Positions 30,402-38,859 of a stretch of DNA of 64,000 bases are shown piece by piece. Position 1 is the stretch's first letter; the number at the start of each line of letters is the position of its first letter. This stretch comes from Azospirillum thiophilum. GTDB taxonomy: Bacteria > Pseudomonadota > Alphaproteobacteria > Azospirillales > Azospirillaceae. Under the pieces are notes generated by a model. That model ran no database searches. It was given only the letters and a program-made list of their open reading frames with translations, and was not told the DNA's origin. The DNA lies in assembly GCF_001305595.1 (NCBI RefSeq), contig NZ_CP012401.1:1747001-1811000 (forward strand), written 5' to 3'. Made by a program: the position numbers and the translations under genes.

Positions 30402-31649
30402 ATGATCTTCAATGCCTTCGAACGCATGGTCGCGATGCGTTACCTCCGGGCGCGCCGCCAGGAAGGGTTCATCTCGGTCATCGCGGGGTTCTCGCTGCTG
30501 GGCATCGCGCTCGGCGTGGCGACGCTCATCATCGTCATGGCGGTGATGAACGGCTTCCGGGCGGAGCTGCTGGGCCGGGTGCTCGGCCTCAATGGGCACC
30601 TCAACGTCTACAACATGCGCGGCGGGCCGCTGCCGGACTTCGACATCCTGGCCGGCAAGCTGCGCAACACGCCCGGCGTCGACAACGTGACCCCGACGGT
30701 GGAGGGGCAGGCGCTGGTGTCGGTGCGCGGCGCCGCCTCCGGGGCGGTCATCCGCGGCGTGCGGCCGGAGGATTTCCGGGTGCGGCCGACGCTGGCGAAG
30801 AACATCATCCGCGGCTCGGCCGAGGAATTCGGGGAGGACCGCATCGCCATCGGCTCGCGCATGGCCCAGCGGCTCGGCCTGTCGGTCGGCGACCAGATCA
30901 CGCTGATCGCGCCGCAGGGTAACGTCACCGCCTTCGGCACGGTGCCGCGGATGCGCAGCTATCCCATCGGCGCCATCTTCGACGTCGGCATGTTCGAATA
31001 CGACAACAGCTTCATCTTCCTGCCGCTGGAGGAGGCGCAGGCCTTCTTCCGCACCGGTGATGCCGTGACCTCGCTGGAGGTCTTCGTGAGCGAGCCGATG
31101 CAGATCGCAGCCGCCCGCGCCGCCGTCCAGTCGGTGGTGGCGGGGGAGGGACGGGTGGTCGACTGGCAGCAGTCGAACGCCAGCTTCTTCACCGCGCTCC
31201 AGGTCGAACGCAACGTGATGTTCCTGATCCTGTCGCTGATCATCATGGTCGCGGCCTTCAACATCATCTCCAGCCTGATCATGCTGGTGAAGGACAAGGG
31301 GCGCGACATCGCCATCCTGCGCACCATGGGGGCGACGCGCGGCATGGTCATGCGCATCTTCTTCCTGTCGGGCGCCAGCGTCGGGGTGACGGGCACGCTG
31401 CTCGGGCTGGCGCTCGGCGTGTCCTTCGCGCTCAACATCGAGAGCATCCGGCAGGTCATCCAGGGGCTGACCGGCACCAACCTGTTCAATGCCGAGATCT
31501 ATTTCCTGTCCCACCTGCCGGCCAAGATCGACTGGAGCGAGGTGGTGCAGGTGACGCTGATGGCGCTCGGCCTGTCCTTCGCCGCCACCATCTACCCGTC
31601 CTGGCGTGCCGCCCGGCTCGATCCGGTGGAGGCCCTGCGTTATGAGTGA
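30402..31649 (+). CDS. lolC: Lipoprotein-releasing ABC transporter permease LolC/LolE
   Basis: Inner-membrane subunit that extracts outer-membrane lipoproteins for LolA. 415 aa with the LolCE layout: TM1 (residues 28-48, LLGIALGVATLIIVMAVMNG), a large periplasmic MacB-type domain with FRVRPTLAKNIIRGSAEEFG, then three C-terminal FtsX helices including VMFLILSLIIMVAAFNIISS and RDIAILRTMGATRGMVMRIF. Only one permease gene is present, consistent with a homodimeric or LolF-like arrangement. It overlaps lolD by 8 nt. Confidence 0.93.
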   Translation: MIFNAFERMVAMRYLRARRQEGFISVIAGFSLLGIALGVATLIIVMAVMNGFRAELLGRVLGLNGHLNVYNMRGGPLPDFDILAGKLRNTPGVDNVTPTVEGQALVSVRGAASGAVIRGVRPEDFRVRPTLAKNIIRGSAEEFGEDRIAIGSRMAQRLGLSVGDQITLIAPQGNVTAFGTVPRMRSYPIGAIFDVGMFEYDNSFIFLPLEEAQAFFRTGDAVTSLEVFVSEPMQIAAARAAVQSVVAGEGRVVDWQQSNASFFTALQVERNVMFLILSLIIMVAAFNIISSLIMLVKDKGRDIAILRTMGATRGMVMRIFFLSGASVGVTGTLLGLALGVSFALNIESIRQVIQGLTGTNLFNAEIYFLSHLPAKIDWSEVVQVTLMALGLSFAATIYPSWRAARLDPVEALRYE

Positions 31650-32385
31650 TGCCGCCATCATGGAGCCGATGCTGGAGTTGAAGGGCATCGTCCGCCGCTT
31701 CGAGCAGGCGGGCGAGACGCTGGAGGTGCTGCGCGGCGTCGACCTGACCGTCGGCGCCGGGGAACTGGTGGCGCTGGTCGGCCCGTCGGGCGCCGGCAAA
31801 TCGACCCTGCTGCACATCGCAGGCCTGCTGGAGCGGCCGACCGCAGGCAGCGTCCGTATCGCCGGGACCGACGTGTCGAACCTGGACGACGGCAAGCGGA
31901 CCGAGGTTCGCCGCCGTTCCATCGGCTTCGTCTACCAGTTCCACCACCTGCTGCCGGAGTTCACGGCGCGGGAGAACATCGTGCTGCCGCAGATGATCGC
32001 CGGCGTGCCGAAGTCCGTCGCCAGGCAGCGCGCCGACGAGTTGCTGCGCATGGTCGGGCTGGAGCAGCGCGGCACCCACCGTCCGGCCCGGCTGTCGGGT
32101 GGCGAGCAGCAGCGGGTGGCCATCGCGCGGGCGCTGGCCAATGCGCCGTCCCTGCTGATCGCCGACGAGCCGACCGGCAACCTCGACCCCCACACGGCGG
32201 AGCATGTCTTCGCCATGCTCTCTGCCATCGTTCGGCAGGCCAAGGTCGGCGCGCTGGTGGCGACACACAATCTGGAGCTTGCCCGGCGCATGGATCGGGT
32301 GCTGGAGATGCGCGACGGCCTTCTGGTGGAATATCAGCCGTCGGATCTGGTCCCGTTTACTGAAGCGGCGCCCGAGGGAGCGTAA
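31642..32385 (+). CDS. lolD: Lipoprotein-releasing system ATP-binding protein LolD
   Basis: ATPase partner of LolC, 247 aa. Walker A GPSGAGKST near residues 47-55, Q-loop YQFHHLLPEFTARENI (the LPEF stretch is typical of LolD/MacB), ABC signature LSGGEQQRVAIARAL and Walker B LLIADEPTGNLD. ATG at 31642 lies within the end of lolC, so translation is coupled. A 119-nt gap without genes separates it from the next gene. Confidence 0.95.
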   Translation: MSDAAIMEPMLELKGIVRRFEQAGETLEVLRGVDLTVGAGELVALVGPSGAGKSTLLHIAGLLERPTAGSVRIAGTDVSNLDDGKRTEVRRRSIGFVYQFHHLLPEFTARENIVLPQMIAGVPKSVARQRADELLRMVGLEQRGTHRPARLSGGEQQRVAIARALANAPSLLIADEPTGNLDPHTAEHVFAMLSAIVRQAKVGALVATHNLELARRMDRVLEMRDGLLVEYQPSDLVPFTEAAPEGA

Positions 32386-32504
32386 CCGCCGTCATAGGCC
32401 GAAAGCGGGTCGTTCCCCCGGTTGCCAAGCCGGCGCCGCGTCACCACTCTCATCCGCGACCGCACCGGTTGAGCTGCGGCGTATGCGAACAGGGGGCATC
32501 GGGG

Positions 32505-33362
32505 ATGGATCAGCGGATCATCGACCTTTACGACGAATACACCCATGCGCCTCTGCCGCGCCGGGTCTTCCTGGAGCGGCTGGCGGGACTGGCGGGCAGC
32601 GCGGCGGCGATTCCCGCCATCCTGGCGGCGATCGAGCCGAACTATGCCCGCGCCGCCATCGTCGGCGAGGATGACGGGCGTCTGGCGGCGGAGAAGGTGT
32701 CCTTCCAGGGGGCGACGGGCGACGTCGCCGGCTATCTCGCCCGGCCGAAGCTGGCCGACAAGGCCCCGGCGGTGATCGTCATCCATGAGAATCGCGGCCT
32801 GAACGCCTATGTCGAGGACGTCACCCGCCGCCTTGCCACCGAAGGCTTCGTGGCGCTGGCGCCCGACCTGCTGTCGCCGCTGGGCGGCACCCCGCAGGAC
32901 CCCGACAAGGCCCGTGACATGATCGGCCAGCTCGACGCCGACAAGACGGTGAACAACCTGATCGCGGCGATGAGCTATCTGATGGCCTATCGCTATTCAT
33001 CGGCCAAGGTCGGCGTCGTCGGCTTCTGCTGGGGCGGCGGGATGGTCAACCGGCTGGCGCTGAAGGCTCCGGACCTGAAGGCCGGCGTCGCCTTTTACGG
33101 CCCGACGCCCGACCCGGCGCTGGCAGCCACCATCAAGTCGCCGCTGATGCTGCATTTCGCCGGGCTGGACCAGCGCATCAACGCCGGTATTCCAGCCTAT
33201 GACGAGGCGTTGAAGAAGGCCGGGGTCGAACACCAGATCCACATGTACGAGGGCGTCAACCACGCCTTCCACAACGACACGTCGGCGGAGCGCTACAACA
33301 AGGAGGCCGCCGATCTGGCCTGGAAGCGGACGGTCGAGTTCCTGAAGGCGAAGCTGGCGTAA
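32505..33362 (+). CDS. Dienelactone hydrolase family protein, possibly Tat-exported
   Basis: Alpha/beta hydrolase of 285 aa. The nucleophile is Cys175 in GFCWGGGM, the dienelactone hydrolase elbow; ENRGLN is the oxyanion region and VNHAFHND supplies His. Residues 18-45 (PRRVFLERLAGLAGSAAAIP) fit a twin-arginine signal, here placed after an unusually long n-region. Members cleave dienelactone or related lactones and esters; no aromatic-degradation genes are nearby, so the substrate is open. ATG at 32505 is preferred over 32469. Confidence 0.85.
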   Translation: MDQRIIDLYDEYTHAPLPRRVFLERLAGLAGSAAAIPAILAAIEPNYARAAIVGEDDGRLAAEKVSFQGATGDVAGYLARPKLADKAPAVIVIHENRGLNAYVEDVTRRLATEGFVALAPDLLSPLGGTPQDPDKARDMIGQLDADKTVNNLIAAMSYLMAYRYSSAKVGVVGFCWGGGMVNRLALKAPDLKAGVAFYGPTPDPALAATIKSPLMLHFAGLDQRINAGIPAYDEALKKAGVEHQIHMYEGVNHAFHNDTSAERYNKEAADLAWKRTVEFLKAKLA

Positions 33363-33407
33363 GGGAGGGCCGTCGCCCCAACCCTGCATCACTCCCGCAA
33401 AGCTCCC

Positions 33408-33448
33408 GCCCCCTCTCCCGCGAAGCGGGGGAGGGATGGGGAGGGGGC
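33408..33448. repeat. GC-rich dispersed palindromic repeat, copy 1
   Basis: A 41-nt element, GCCCCCTCTCCCGC, spacer, then GCGGGGGAGGGATGGGGA and GGGGGC. It forms a hairpin in the 88-nt gap between convergent genes. Near-identical copies occur at 57146-57187 (inverted) and 57215-57257. A REP-like intergenic element. Confidence 0.75.
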
Positions 33449-33450
33449 AG

Positions 33451-34041
33451 TCAGCGCGACAGCTTTCCCAACAGCTCCGTCGTCTCCACCACCGTCGCAT
33501 ATTCGCCGTGCATGTTGGCGAGCGACAGGTCGTGGACCTCGTCAGCGGTGCGCAGCCGGCCCGAGCGGTCGAGCCGGGCGAAGGTGAAGCAGGCATCGGC
33601 CACCAGCCGCACGTCGTAGCCGAGGTTGCCGGCCATGCGCACGGTGGCCTCGACGCTGTTGTTGGTGATGACGCCCGCGACCACCAGCGTTGCGATGCCG
33701 CGGCTGCGCAACCAGTCGTCGAGGCCGGTGCCGATGAACGCGCTGTTCACGCTCTTGCCGATCACCGTCTCGCCCGGTAGCGGCGTCGCCTCGTCCTTGA
33801 AGGCATGACCGGGGCCGCCGGGGCGGTAGGTGGAACCGGGAACGGTCGAATCGTGGCGGATATGGACGATGGGACGGCCGTCGCGCCGCCAGGCAGCCAG
33901 CAATGCTGCGATGTTGGCCTCGGCCTGCGGGTTGTTGCGCGGGCCGATGCGGCTCCAGCGCGGGTCGTCGATGGCCTGTTGCAGGTCGACGATCAGCAGT
34001 GCGGCATTCGATGGCATGGGATGCGATGGTGGGCTTTCCAT
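33451..34041 (-). CDS. Isochorismatase/cysteine hydrolase-fold protein with Ser in place of the catalytic Cys
   Basis: 196 aa of the isochorismatase-like fold. Asp19 (LLIVDLQQAI) and Lys96 (GETVIGKSVNSAF) match the hydrolase triad. The residue expected to be Cys is Ser129 (GVITNNSVEATVRMAGNLG); the codon is AGC on the coding strand (33655-33657). Family members with the Cys hydrolyse amides such as nicotinamide. Ser here suggests altered chemistry or a different substrate. Starts at 34041 and 34017 are both possible; one at 34095 is less likely. It diverges from crcB. Confidence 0.82.
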   Translation of the reverse strand: MESPPSHPMPSNAALLIVDLQQAIDDPRWSRIGPRNNPQAEANIAALLAAWRRDGRPIVHIRHDSTVPGSTYRPGGPGHAFKDEATPLPGETVIGKSVNSAFIGTGLDDWLRSRGIATLVVAGVITNNSVEATVRMAGNLGYDVRLVADACFTFARLDRSGRLRTADEVHDLSLANMHGEYATVVETTELLGKLSR

Positions 34042-34064
34042 GCCGGCCATTCTGGGGGCGCCAT

Positions 34065-34098
34065 CCATCGCCTGACAAGTTCCATCGCGTGACAAGTG
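34065..34098. repeat. Two tandem 17-bp direct repeats in the divergent promoter region
   Basis: CCATCGCCTGACAAGTT (34065-34081) is followed immediately by CCATCGCGTGACAAGTG (34082-34098), 15 of 17 identical. They lie between the divergent isochorismatase-fold gene and crcB, so they could be a regulator site. The arrangement is seen directly; function is inferred. Confidence 0.6.
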
Positions 34099-34167
34099 CG
34101 CCGGTTTCTGGCTCTAATCCGGCGCTCCACCCCGTTCTCCCAATCCTGCGCCTGTCCCGGAGGAGTC

Positions 34168-34569
34168 GTGCTCGCATCCCCCCTGTCGCTGTTTGCCGTC
34201 GCCGCCGGCGGTGCCGCCGGATCGGTGGCGCGCTACCTGATGTTGATGACCGTCGCGCAGTGGGTCGGTATCCGGTTTCCGGGCGGCACCATTGTCGTCA
34301 ACGTGCTCGGCTGTACGGCGATGGGCGTGCTGTCGGAACTGGCGGCCCTGACCTGGTCGCCGTCGCCGGAGTTGCGCGCCTTCCTGCTGGTCGGCGTCCT
34401 CGGGGGCTTCACGACCTTCTCCTCCTTCACGCTCGACATCGGCGTCCTCGTCGCCCGCGACGAGATCGTCGCGGCGGCCGGCTATTTCCTTGCCTCGACG
34501 CTGTTCAGCGTGCTGGGTTTCTTTGCCGGCCTGTGGGCCGTGCGTTCTCTTGTTTCGGTGCCCCTCTGA
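34168..34569 (+). CDS. crcB: Fluoride-specific ion channel/exporter CrcB (Fluc)
   Basis: Four-helix inner-membrane protein of 133 aa that removes fluoride as a dual-topology dimer. Family motifs: GGAAGSVARYLM, FPGGTIVVNVLGC and GVLGGFTTFSSFTLD, whose Phe residues line the fluoride pore. The start is taken as GTG at 34168, close behind GGAGGAG; no ATG fits the expected length. No fluoride riboswitch was recognised upstream. The stop overlaps the next start (TGATG), so it is coupled to a pseudouridine synthase gene. Confidence 0.9.
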   Translation: MLASPLSLFAVAAGGAAGSVARYLMLMTVAQWVGIRFPGGTIVVNVLGCTAMGVLSELAALTWSPSPELRAFLLVGVLGGFTTFSSFTLDIGVLVARDEIVAAAGYFLASTLFSVLGFFAGLWAVRSLVSVPL

Positions 34570-35654
34570 TGACTGATTCTCGCGATCCCGCCGCCAATTC
34601 CGACAACGACGACTTCGATACCGACGCCGCCGATTCCGCGGCCAAGAGCGGCGACAGCAAGGTCGAGACCCGCGCCGTGACGGCCGACGAGGCCGACATG
34701 CGGCTCGACCGCTGGTTCAAGCGGCATTTTCCCGACGTGAACCACAGCTATCTGCAGAAGCTGCTGCGCACCGGTCAGGTCCGTGTCGACGGCAAGCGGG
34801 CGGAGACCTCCTCGCGCCTCGCCGCCGGGCAGAGCGTGCGCATTCCGCCGCTGGCAGCCTGGGCGGCCCCGGTCCGGGGCCCCAATCCGGCCGCCGGCAA
34901 GCCCAAGGCGATGTCGGACAAGCAGATCGCCGAGTTGCAGGCGCTGGTGCTCTTCCGCGACGCCGACGTCATCGCCATCAACAAGCCGGCCGGGCTGGCG
35001 GTCCAGGGCGGCACCGGCACGACGAAACATCTGGACGCCATGCTGGACGCCCTGCGTTTCGACGGCAAGGAGCGGCCGAAGCTTGTCCACCGGCTGGACA
35101 AGGACACCTCGGGCGTCCTGCTGCTGGCCCGCAACACATTCGCGGCCAGCAAGCTGACGGAGATGTTCCGCGGCAGCGCCGTGCGCAAGATCTATTGGGC
35201 CGCCACCGTCGGCGTGCCGAAGCCCTACCAGGGCAAGATCGATCTGGCGCTGGCCAAGGAAGGCGGCCCGCAAGGCGAGCGGGTGGCCGAGAACAAGGAA
35301 GAGGGCAAGCGCGCCGTCACCGTCTATTCGGTGCAGGAGAATGCCGGCAAGCAGGCCGCCTTCGTCGCCATGTGGCCGCTGACCGGGCGCACCCACCAGC
35401 TGCGCGTCCATATGGCCGCCGTCGGCACGCCGATCCTGGGCGACGGCAAATATGCCGGGCAGGGCGCCTTCCTGCCCGGTGCGGAGGTGACGAAGAAGCT
35501 GCATCTGCACGCCCGCCGGCTGGTCCTGCCGCACCCGCGCGGCGGCAAGACCATCGACGTCACCGCCCCGCTGCCCGACCACATGCAGGCGACGTGGAAA
35601 TATCTCGGCTTCAGCCCGAACCTGCGCGACGACCCATTCGAGGATTTCGAGTGA
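34569..35654 (+). CDS. RluA-family pseudouridine synthase, RluC-like
   Basis: Isomerises uridines in 23S rRNA. 361 aa: an acidic N-terminal tail of about 40 residues, an S4 RNA-binding domain (MRLDRWFKRHFPDVNHSYLQ), then the catalytic domain with Asp177 in HRLDKDTSG, and GRTHQLRVHMAAVGTPILGD. RluC-type is favoured by the S4 domain and length, but the exact target uridines cannot be read from sequence. Overlaps crcB and the HAD gene by single bases (TGATG). Confidence 0.88.
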   Translation: MTDSRDPAANSDNDDFDTDAADSAAKSGDSKVETRAVTADEADMRLDRWFKRHFPDVNHSYLQKLLRTGQVRVDGKRAETSSRLAAGQSVRIPPLAAWAAPVRGPNPAAGKPKAMSDKQIAELQALVLFRDADVIAINKPAGLAVQGGTGTTKHLDAMLDALRFDGKERPKLVHRLDKDTSGVLLLARNTFAASKLTEMFRGSAVRKIYWAATVGVPKPYQGKIDLALAKEGGPQGERVAENKEEGKRAVTVYSVQENAGKQAAFVAMWPLTGRTHQLRVHMAAVGTPILGDGKYAGQGAFLPGAEVTKKLHLHARRLVLPHPRGGKTIDVTAPLPDHMQATWKYLGFSPNLRDDPFEDFE

Positions 35655-36340
35655 TGGCGCTCCCGTCGGGGTCTCCGCTCCGCCTCGCCCTGTTCGACTG
35701 CGACGGTACGCTGGTGGACAGCCAGTTCGCCATCATCGACGCCATGAACCGGGCCTGGGCCGAACATGGGCTGGGCGAGCCCGACCCGGCGGAGGTTCGC
35801 CGCATGGTCGGGCTGTCGCTGGTCGAGGCGGTGGCGCTTCTGCTGCCGGTGCTGGACGCCGACGCCCATGTCGCGGTGGCGGAGAGCTACAAGCGGGCCT
35901 TCGCCGCCGCCCGCGGGCGCGGCGAGGTGGACGAACCGCTGTTTCCCGGCATCCTCGACACGCTGGCGGCGCTGGAGGCGGCGGGCGTGCTGCTGGGGGT
36001 GGCGACCGGCAAGTCGCGGCGCGGACTGGACGCGGTGCTGAAGGGCCACGGGCTGACCGGGCGTTTCGCGACCCTGCAGACCGCCGACGTCGGTCCGGGC
36101 AAGCCGAACCCGCACATGGTCCAGCGCGCGCTGGCCGAAACCGGCGCGGAGGCGGCGGGAACGGTGGTGATCGGCGACACCACCTACGACATCCAGATGG
36201 CCCGCAACGCGAGGGTGCGGTCGGTCGGCGTCTCCTGGGGCTACCATGCGGTGCCGGAACTGGAGCGGGCCGGGGCCGACCGGATCGTTCACCGCGGGCG
36301 CGAGGTCGCCGGTGCGGTGCTGGAGCTTTTGGAAGGGTAA
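35654..36340 (+). CDS. HAD-superfamily hydrolase, phosphoglycolate phosphatase-like
   Basis: 228-aa phosphatase. HAD motif I is FDCDGTLVDS with Asp15 and Asp17; motif II GVATGKSRRGLD, motif III Lys in GKPNPHM and motif IV VIGDTTYDIQMA are intact, with a helical cap at about residues 20-90. Gph-like, but the substrate is not determined by sequence. Translationally coupled to the upstream pseudouridine synthase gene and 3 nt before the ATP12 gene. Confidence 0.88.
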   Translation: MALPSGSPLRLALFDCDGTLVDSQFAIIDAMNRAWAEHGLGEPDPAEVRRMVGLSLVEAVALLLPVLDADAHVAVAESYKRAFAAARGRGEVDEPLFPGILDTLAALEAAGVLLGVATGKSRRGLDAVLKGHGLTGRFATLQTADVGPGKPNPHMVQRALAETGAEAAGTVVIGDTTYDIQMARNARVRSVGVSWGYHAVPELERAGADRIVHRGREVAGAVLELLEG

Positions 36341-36343
36341 GCG

Positions 36344-37039
36344 ATGAAGCGTTTCTACAAGGCGGCCGGGGTCGGAGAAACCGAAGGCGGCTTCCGGGTC
36401 GAGTTGGACGGCCGTCCGGTGCGCAGCCCGGCCAAGGCGCCGCTGATCTTCCCCAGCCGGCCGCTGGCGCAGGGCGTAGCCGACGAATGGGCGGCGCAGG
36501 AGGAGCGGATCGACGCCCATGCGATGCCGCTGATGCAGCTGTCGAGCACCGCAGTCGACCTGATCCCGGCCAAGCGGCCGGAGATCGTCCCGGCGGTCAG
36601 CGCCTATGCCGGCACCGACCTGCTGTGCTATCGCGCCGAACATCCCCAGCTGCTGGTCGAGCGTCAGGCCCGGCACTGGCAGCCGCTGCTGGATTGGGCG
36701 GCCCTGACCTACGACGCTCCGCTGCGGGTCTGCGCCGGCCTGATGCCGAAGCCGCAGCCGGACGAGGCGCTGGCGGCGCTGCGCCGGGTGGTGGAGGCGA
36801 CGGACGACTGGTATCTGGCGGCCTTGCAGACCGCGACGGGGGTCTGCGGCTCGATCGTCGTGGCGCTTGCCCTGCTGGAAGGGCGGATCGGTCCGGACGA
36901 GGCCTTCGAGGTCTCGCAACTGGACGAGACCTATCAGATCGATCAATGGGGCGAAGACGCCGAGGCCACGAAGCGCCGCGCCAACGTGCGTGCCGAAATC
37001 CTGGCCTGCCGGCGCTTCGTGGATCTGCTGCGGGGATAG
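36344..37039 (+). CDS. ATP12 family F1-ATPase assembly chaperone
   Basis: 231 aa. Binds free F1 alpha subunit during ATP synthase assembly in mitochondria and alphaproteobacteria. Family features: RPVRSPAKAPLIFPSRPLA, DEWAAQEERIDAHAMPLMQL, the central TDLLCYRAEHP and QTATGVCGSIVVALALLEG, then DETYQIDQWGEDAEA. Presence of ATP12 supports the alphaproteobacterial assignment. Last gene of the crcB-led coupled group; a hairpin follows. Confidence 0.92.
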   Translation: MKRFYKAAGVGETEGGFRVELDGRPVRSPAKAPLIFPSRPLAQGVADEWAAQEERIDAHAMPLMQLSSTAVDLIPAKRPEIVPAVSAYAGTDLLCYRAEHPQLLVERQARHWQPLLDWAALTYDAPLRVCAGLMPKPQPDEALAALRRVVEATDDWYLAALQTATGVCGSIVVALALLEGRIGPDEAFEVSQLDETYQIDQWGEDAEATKRRANVRAEILACRRFVDLLRG

Positions 37040-37064
37040 AGGGAAGGCGGAAGAATCCGCAAGC

Positions 37065-37101
37065 CCATCACCCCCGCAGCGATTTCGCGGGGATGACGGG
37101 C
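37065..37101. terminator. Hairpin between convergent ATP12 and PRC-barrel genes
   Basis: A 14-bp stem with two mismatches pairs CCCATCACCCCCGC (37065-37078) with GCGGGGATGACGGG (37088-37101) over 9 nt. It could stop transcription from both sides, though no T-tract is present. It may alternatively be a repeat element. Confidence 0.45.
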
Positions 37102-37115
37102 ACGGGGCGAACCCC

Positions 37116-37670
37116 TTACTTCACGGTGCTCGAACCGGTGGCCGGGGCTGGAGCCGGGGCGGCGCCCGGAGCCATCGGCTCGGCGTCGGCCGGCTTGCGG
37201 TTCTTGTTCAGCGACGTCATCGTATCGTCATACTGGAATTCCGGCATCGCCCCGATGTCTTCGCGGGTCATGCCGGCCAGGTTCAGGCGATTGTTCTGCG
37301 CGTCCCAATTGGCGGCGGTGTAGTCGATGGCGACCTGCTTCTCACCGATGCCGAGGAAGCCGCCGGAACTGACCACCAGTTGCTTGGCCTGCCCGGTGCC
37401 GTCGAGGATCACGTCGTCGACCTCGCCGATTTTGTTGTTGTCGCGGCCATAGACATTCTTGCCGATCAACTCGTCGGCGCTGGCCATCTGTCCGCCGGTC
37501 GGGCTGGCCGACGTGGTGCTGCCGGGGGTGGCGGTGTCCGGCATCGTGGTGTTCGACATGCTGGAGGTGGACGAGGACGGGTTGCCCACGGTCGGCGAGG
37601 TGGTCTGCGCGACGGCGGCGCCGGTCATGAGGGCCAGCGTTGCGGCGGTGACGATCAGGGTGCGACGCAT
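37116..37670 (-). CDS. Exported PRC-barrel domain protein
   Basis: 184 aa. Signal peptide at residues 1-22 (LIVTAATLALMTGAAVAQ), a Ser/Thr/Pro-rich linker to about residue 60, then one PRC-barrel domain: LIGKNVYGRDNNKIGEVDDV, QLVVSSGGFLGIGEKQVAID and LNLAGMTREDIGAMPEF. A Pro/Ala-rich C-terminal tail follows. PRC barrels are small adaptor or stress-related domains; the role of periplasmic versions is not settled. AAAGGAG lies ahead of the ATG at 37670. Confidence 0.88.
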   Translation of the reverse strand: MRRTLIVTAATLALMTGAAVAQTTSPTVGNPSSSTSSMSNTTMPDTATPGSTTSASPTGGQMASADELIGKNVYGRDNNKIGEVDDVILDGTGQAKQLVVSSGGFLGIGEKQVAIDYTAANWDAQNNRLNLAGMTREDIGAMPEFQYDDTMTSLNKNRKPADAEPMAPGAAPAPAPATGSSTVK

Positions 37671-37762
37671 GGGATGGCTCCTTTGTCGTTGTGTCGTGAC
37701 ACCTGAACAACACCGGAGGAGCCGGTTTGATCTCGCCGGACGCGAACTCTTTGGGTGTGGGA

Positions 37763-38686
37763 TTACCCCTTCGTGGCGGATTCCCACTCCGGTTCCTGCG
37801 GTTTCAGCGTCGCCGTACCCGCCTGGAAGGGCAGTCCGCCTTCGGCCGCACGCTGCACATCCTCCAGCCGCAGCAGGGCCAGCCCGGCGCCGTCGCGGCT
37901 GCTGCGGATTTCGCCTGCCTCCTTGCCGTCCAGTGTCACCGGCGTGCCGGCCTCCGGCGCCGGACCGTCGAAGGCGACCGGGAACAGCTTCTTCTTGATC
38001 AGGGCGCGGTACTTGGTGCGGGCGGTCAGCTCCTGCCCCATGTAGCATCCCTTGTCCCAGGAGATGGCGTTCAGCGCATCCATGCGGCTTTCCAGTGGGA
38101 TCGACTTTTCCGGGATCAGGTCGCGGGTGCCGTCGGGCACGCCGAGACCGAGCCGCAGCCGGTCGAAGTCCGCGGCATCTCGTCGCGTCAGTCCTGCCGC
38201 TTCCAGCGCCGCCAGCCCGTCGGCGGGCAGGAACAGGCGGGCGCCCAGCGCCGGCAGCCGCGGGTCGATGAAGGCGACGCCGCCGCCGAAGGGACGGGCC
38301 GCCCCGGCTTCTGCAGGCAGTCCCAATGCCGCCGGCACGTCCCCGCCGAAGGCCACGGCGACCAGGAGCCGGTCGGCCCGGTCCTCCAGCGCGATCCGGG
38401 AGCGCAGCTTGTACATCTTCAGCCGGCGCAGCAGGTCGGCCCGCCGCTCCGTCTCGGCATCCATCAGAATTGCCGGCAAGATTGCGGCCGGATCGCCGTC
38501 CGAATCGACCATGGTGAAGTCGTGCAGGAACTTGCCCTGCGGCGTCAGGAACAGCGCGTAGGCCGCACGTTCCGGCGTGACGCGCAGGACGTCGTTCGAC
38601 ACCAGCCCCTGCAGGAAGGGCTTGCGATCCTCGCCCGTCACCGCAACAACGCTCCGCTGGTCCAGCACCGCGTAACCCGCCGACAT
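37763..38686 (-). CDS. ygfZ: YgfZ/GcvT-domain folate-binding protein
   Basis: Tetrahydrofolate-dependent helper of iron-sulfur cluster enzymes, related to eukaryotic IBA57. 307 aa. The YgfZ signature KGCYMGQELTARTKYRAL with its key Cys is present near residue 235. The N-terminal GcvT-like half contains VVAVTGEDRKPFLQGLVSND. ATG at 38686 matches homologues; the longer in-frame start at 38806 crosses the divergent promoter region. It diverges from the ABC importer genes. Confidence 0.92.
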   Translation of the reverse strand: MSAGYAVLDQRSVVAVTGEDRKPFLQGLVSNDVLRVTPERAAYALFLTPQGKFLHDFTMVDSDGDPAAILPAILMDAETERRADLLRRLKMYKLRSRIALEDRADRLLVAVAFGGDVPAALGLPAEAGAARPFGGGVAFIDPRLPALGARLFLPADGLAALEAAGLTRRDAADFDRLRLGLGVPDGTRDLIPEKSIPLESRMDALNAISWDKGCYMGQELTARTKYRALIKKKLFPVAFDGPAPEAGTPVTLDGKEAGEIRSSRDGAGLALLRLEDVQRAAEGGLPFQAGTATLKPQEPEWESATKG

Positions 38687-38830
38687 CCTAGCCTCCGCAT
38701 CATCCGATCGACTGGAGTGTTGGTCGGATCGGTGCCGCTGGCAAGGGCCTGCTGCGGTGCGGTGGACAGGGTTGCCGCCTTGTGATGACCAAATCAGCAA
38801 TTGCATCGTGGATGGGCAGGCGATCGGGTG

Positions 38831-38859
38831 TTGACGGCCGGTGGTGCCAGCGGATTACT
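38831..38859 (+). promoter_or_regulatory. Candidate promoter of the BMP-type ABC operon
   Basis: TTGACG (38831-38836; 5/6) and ATTACT (38854-38859; 3/6) spaced 17 nt, in the gap between ygfZ and the ABC ATPase gene. A palindromic TGAT-N6-ATCA lies upstream at 38783-38796. If this promoter is real, the ATPase must start downstream of 38841. Confidence 0.3.

Noticed and set aside
34042..34080. GGCGATGG...CGCC on the minus strand, like the start of a fluoride riboswitch near crcB
   Set aside because: It points away from crcB, toward the isochorismatase-fold gene, and the rest of the crcB motif (the downstream CTGATG-type segment) is missing.
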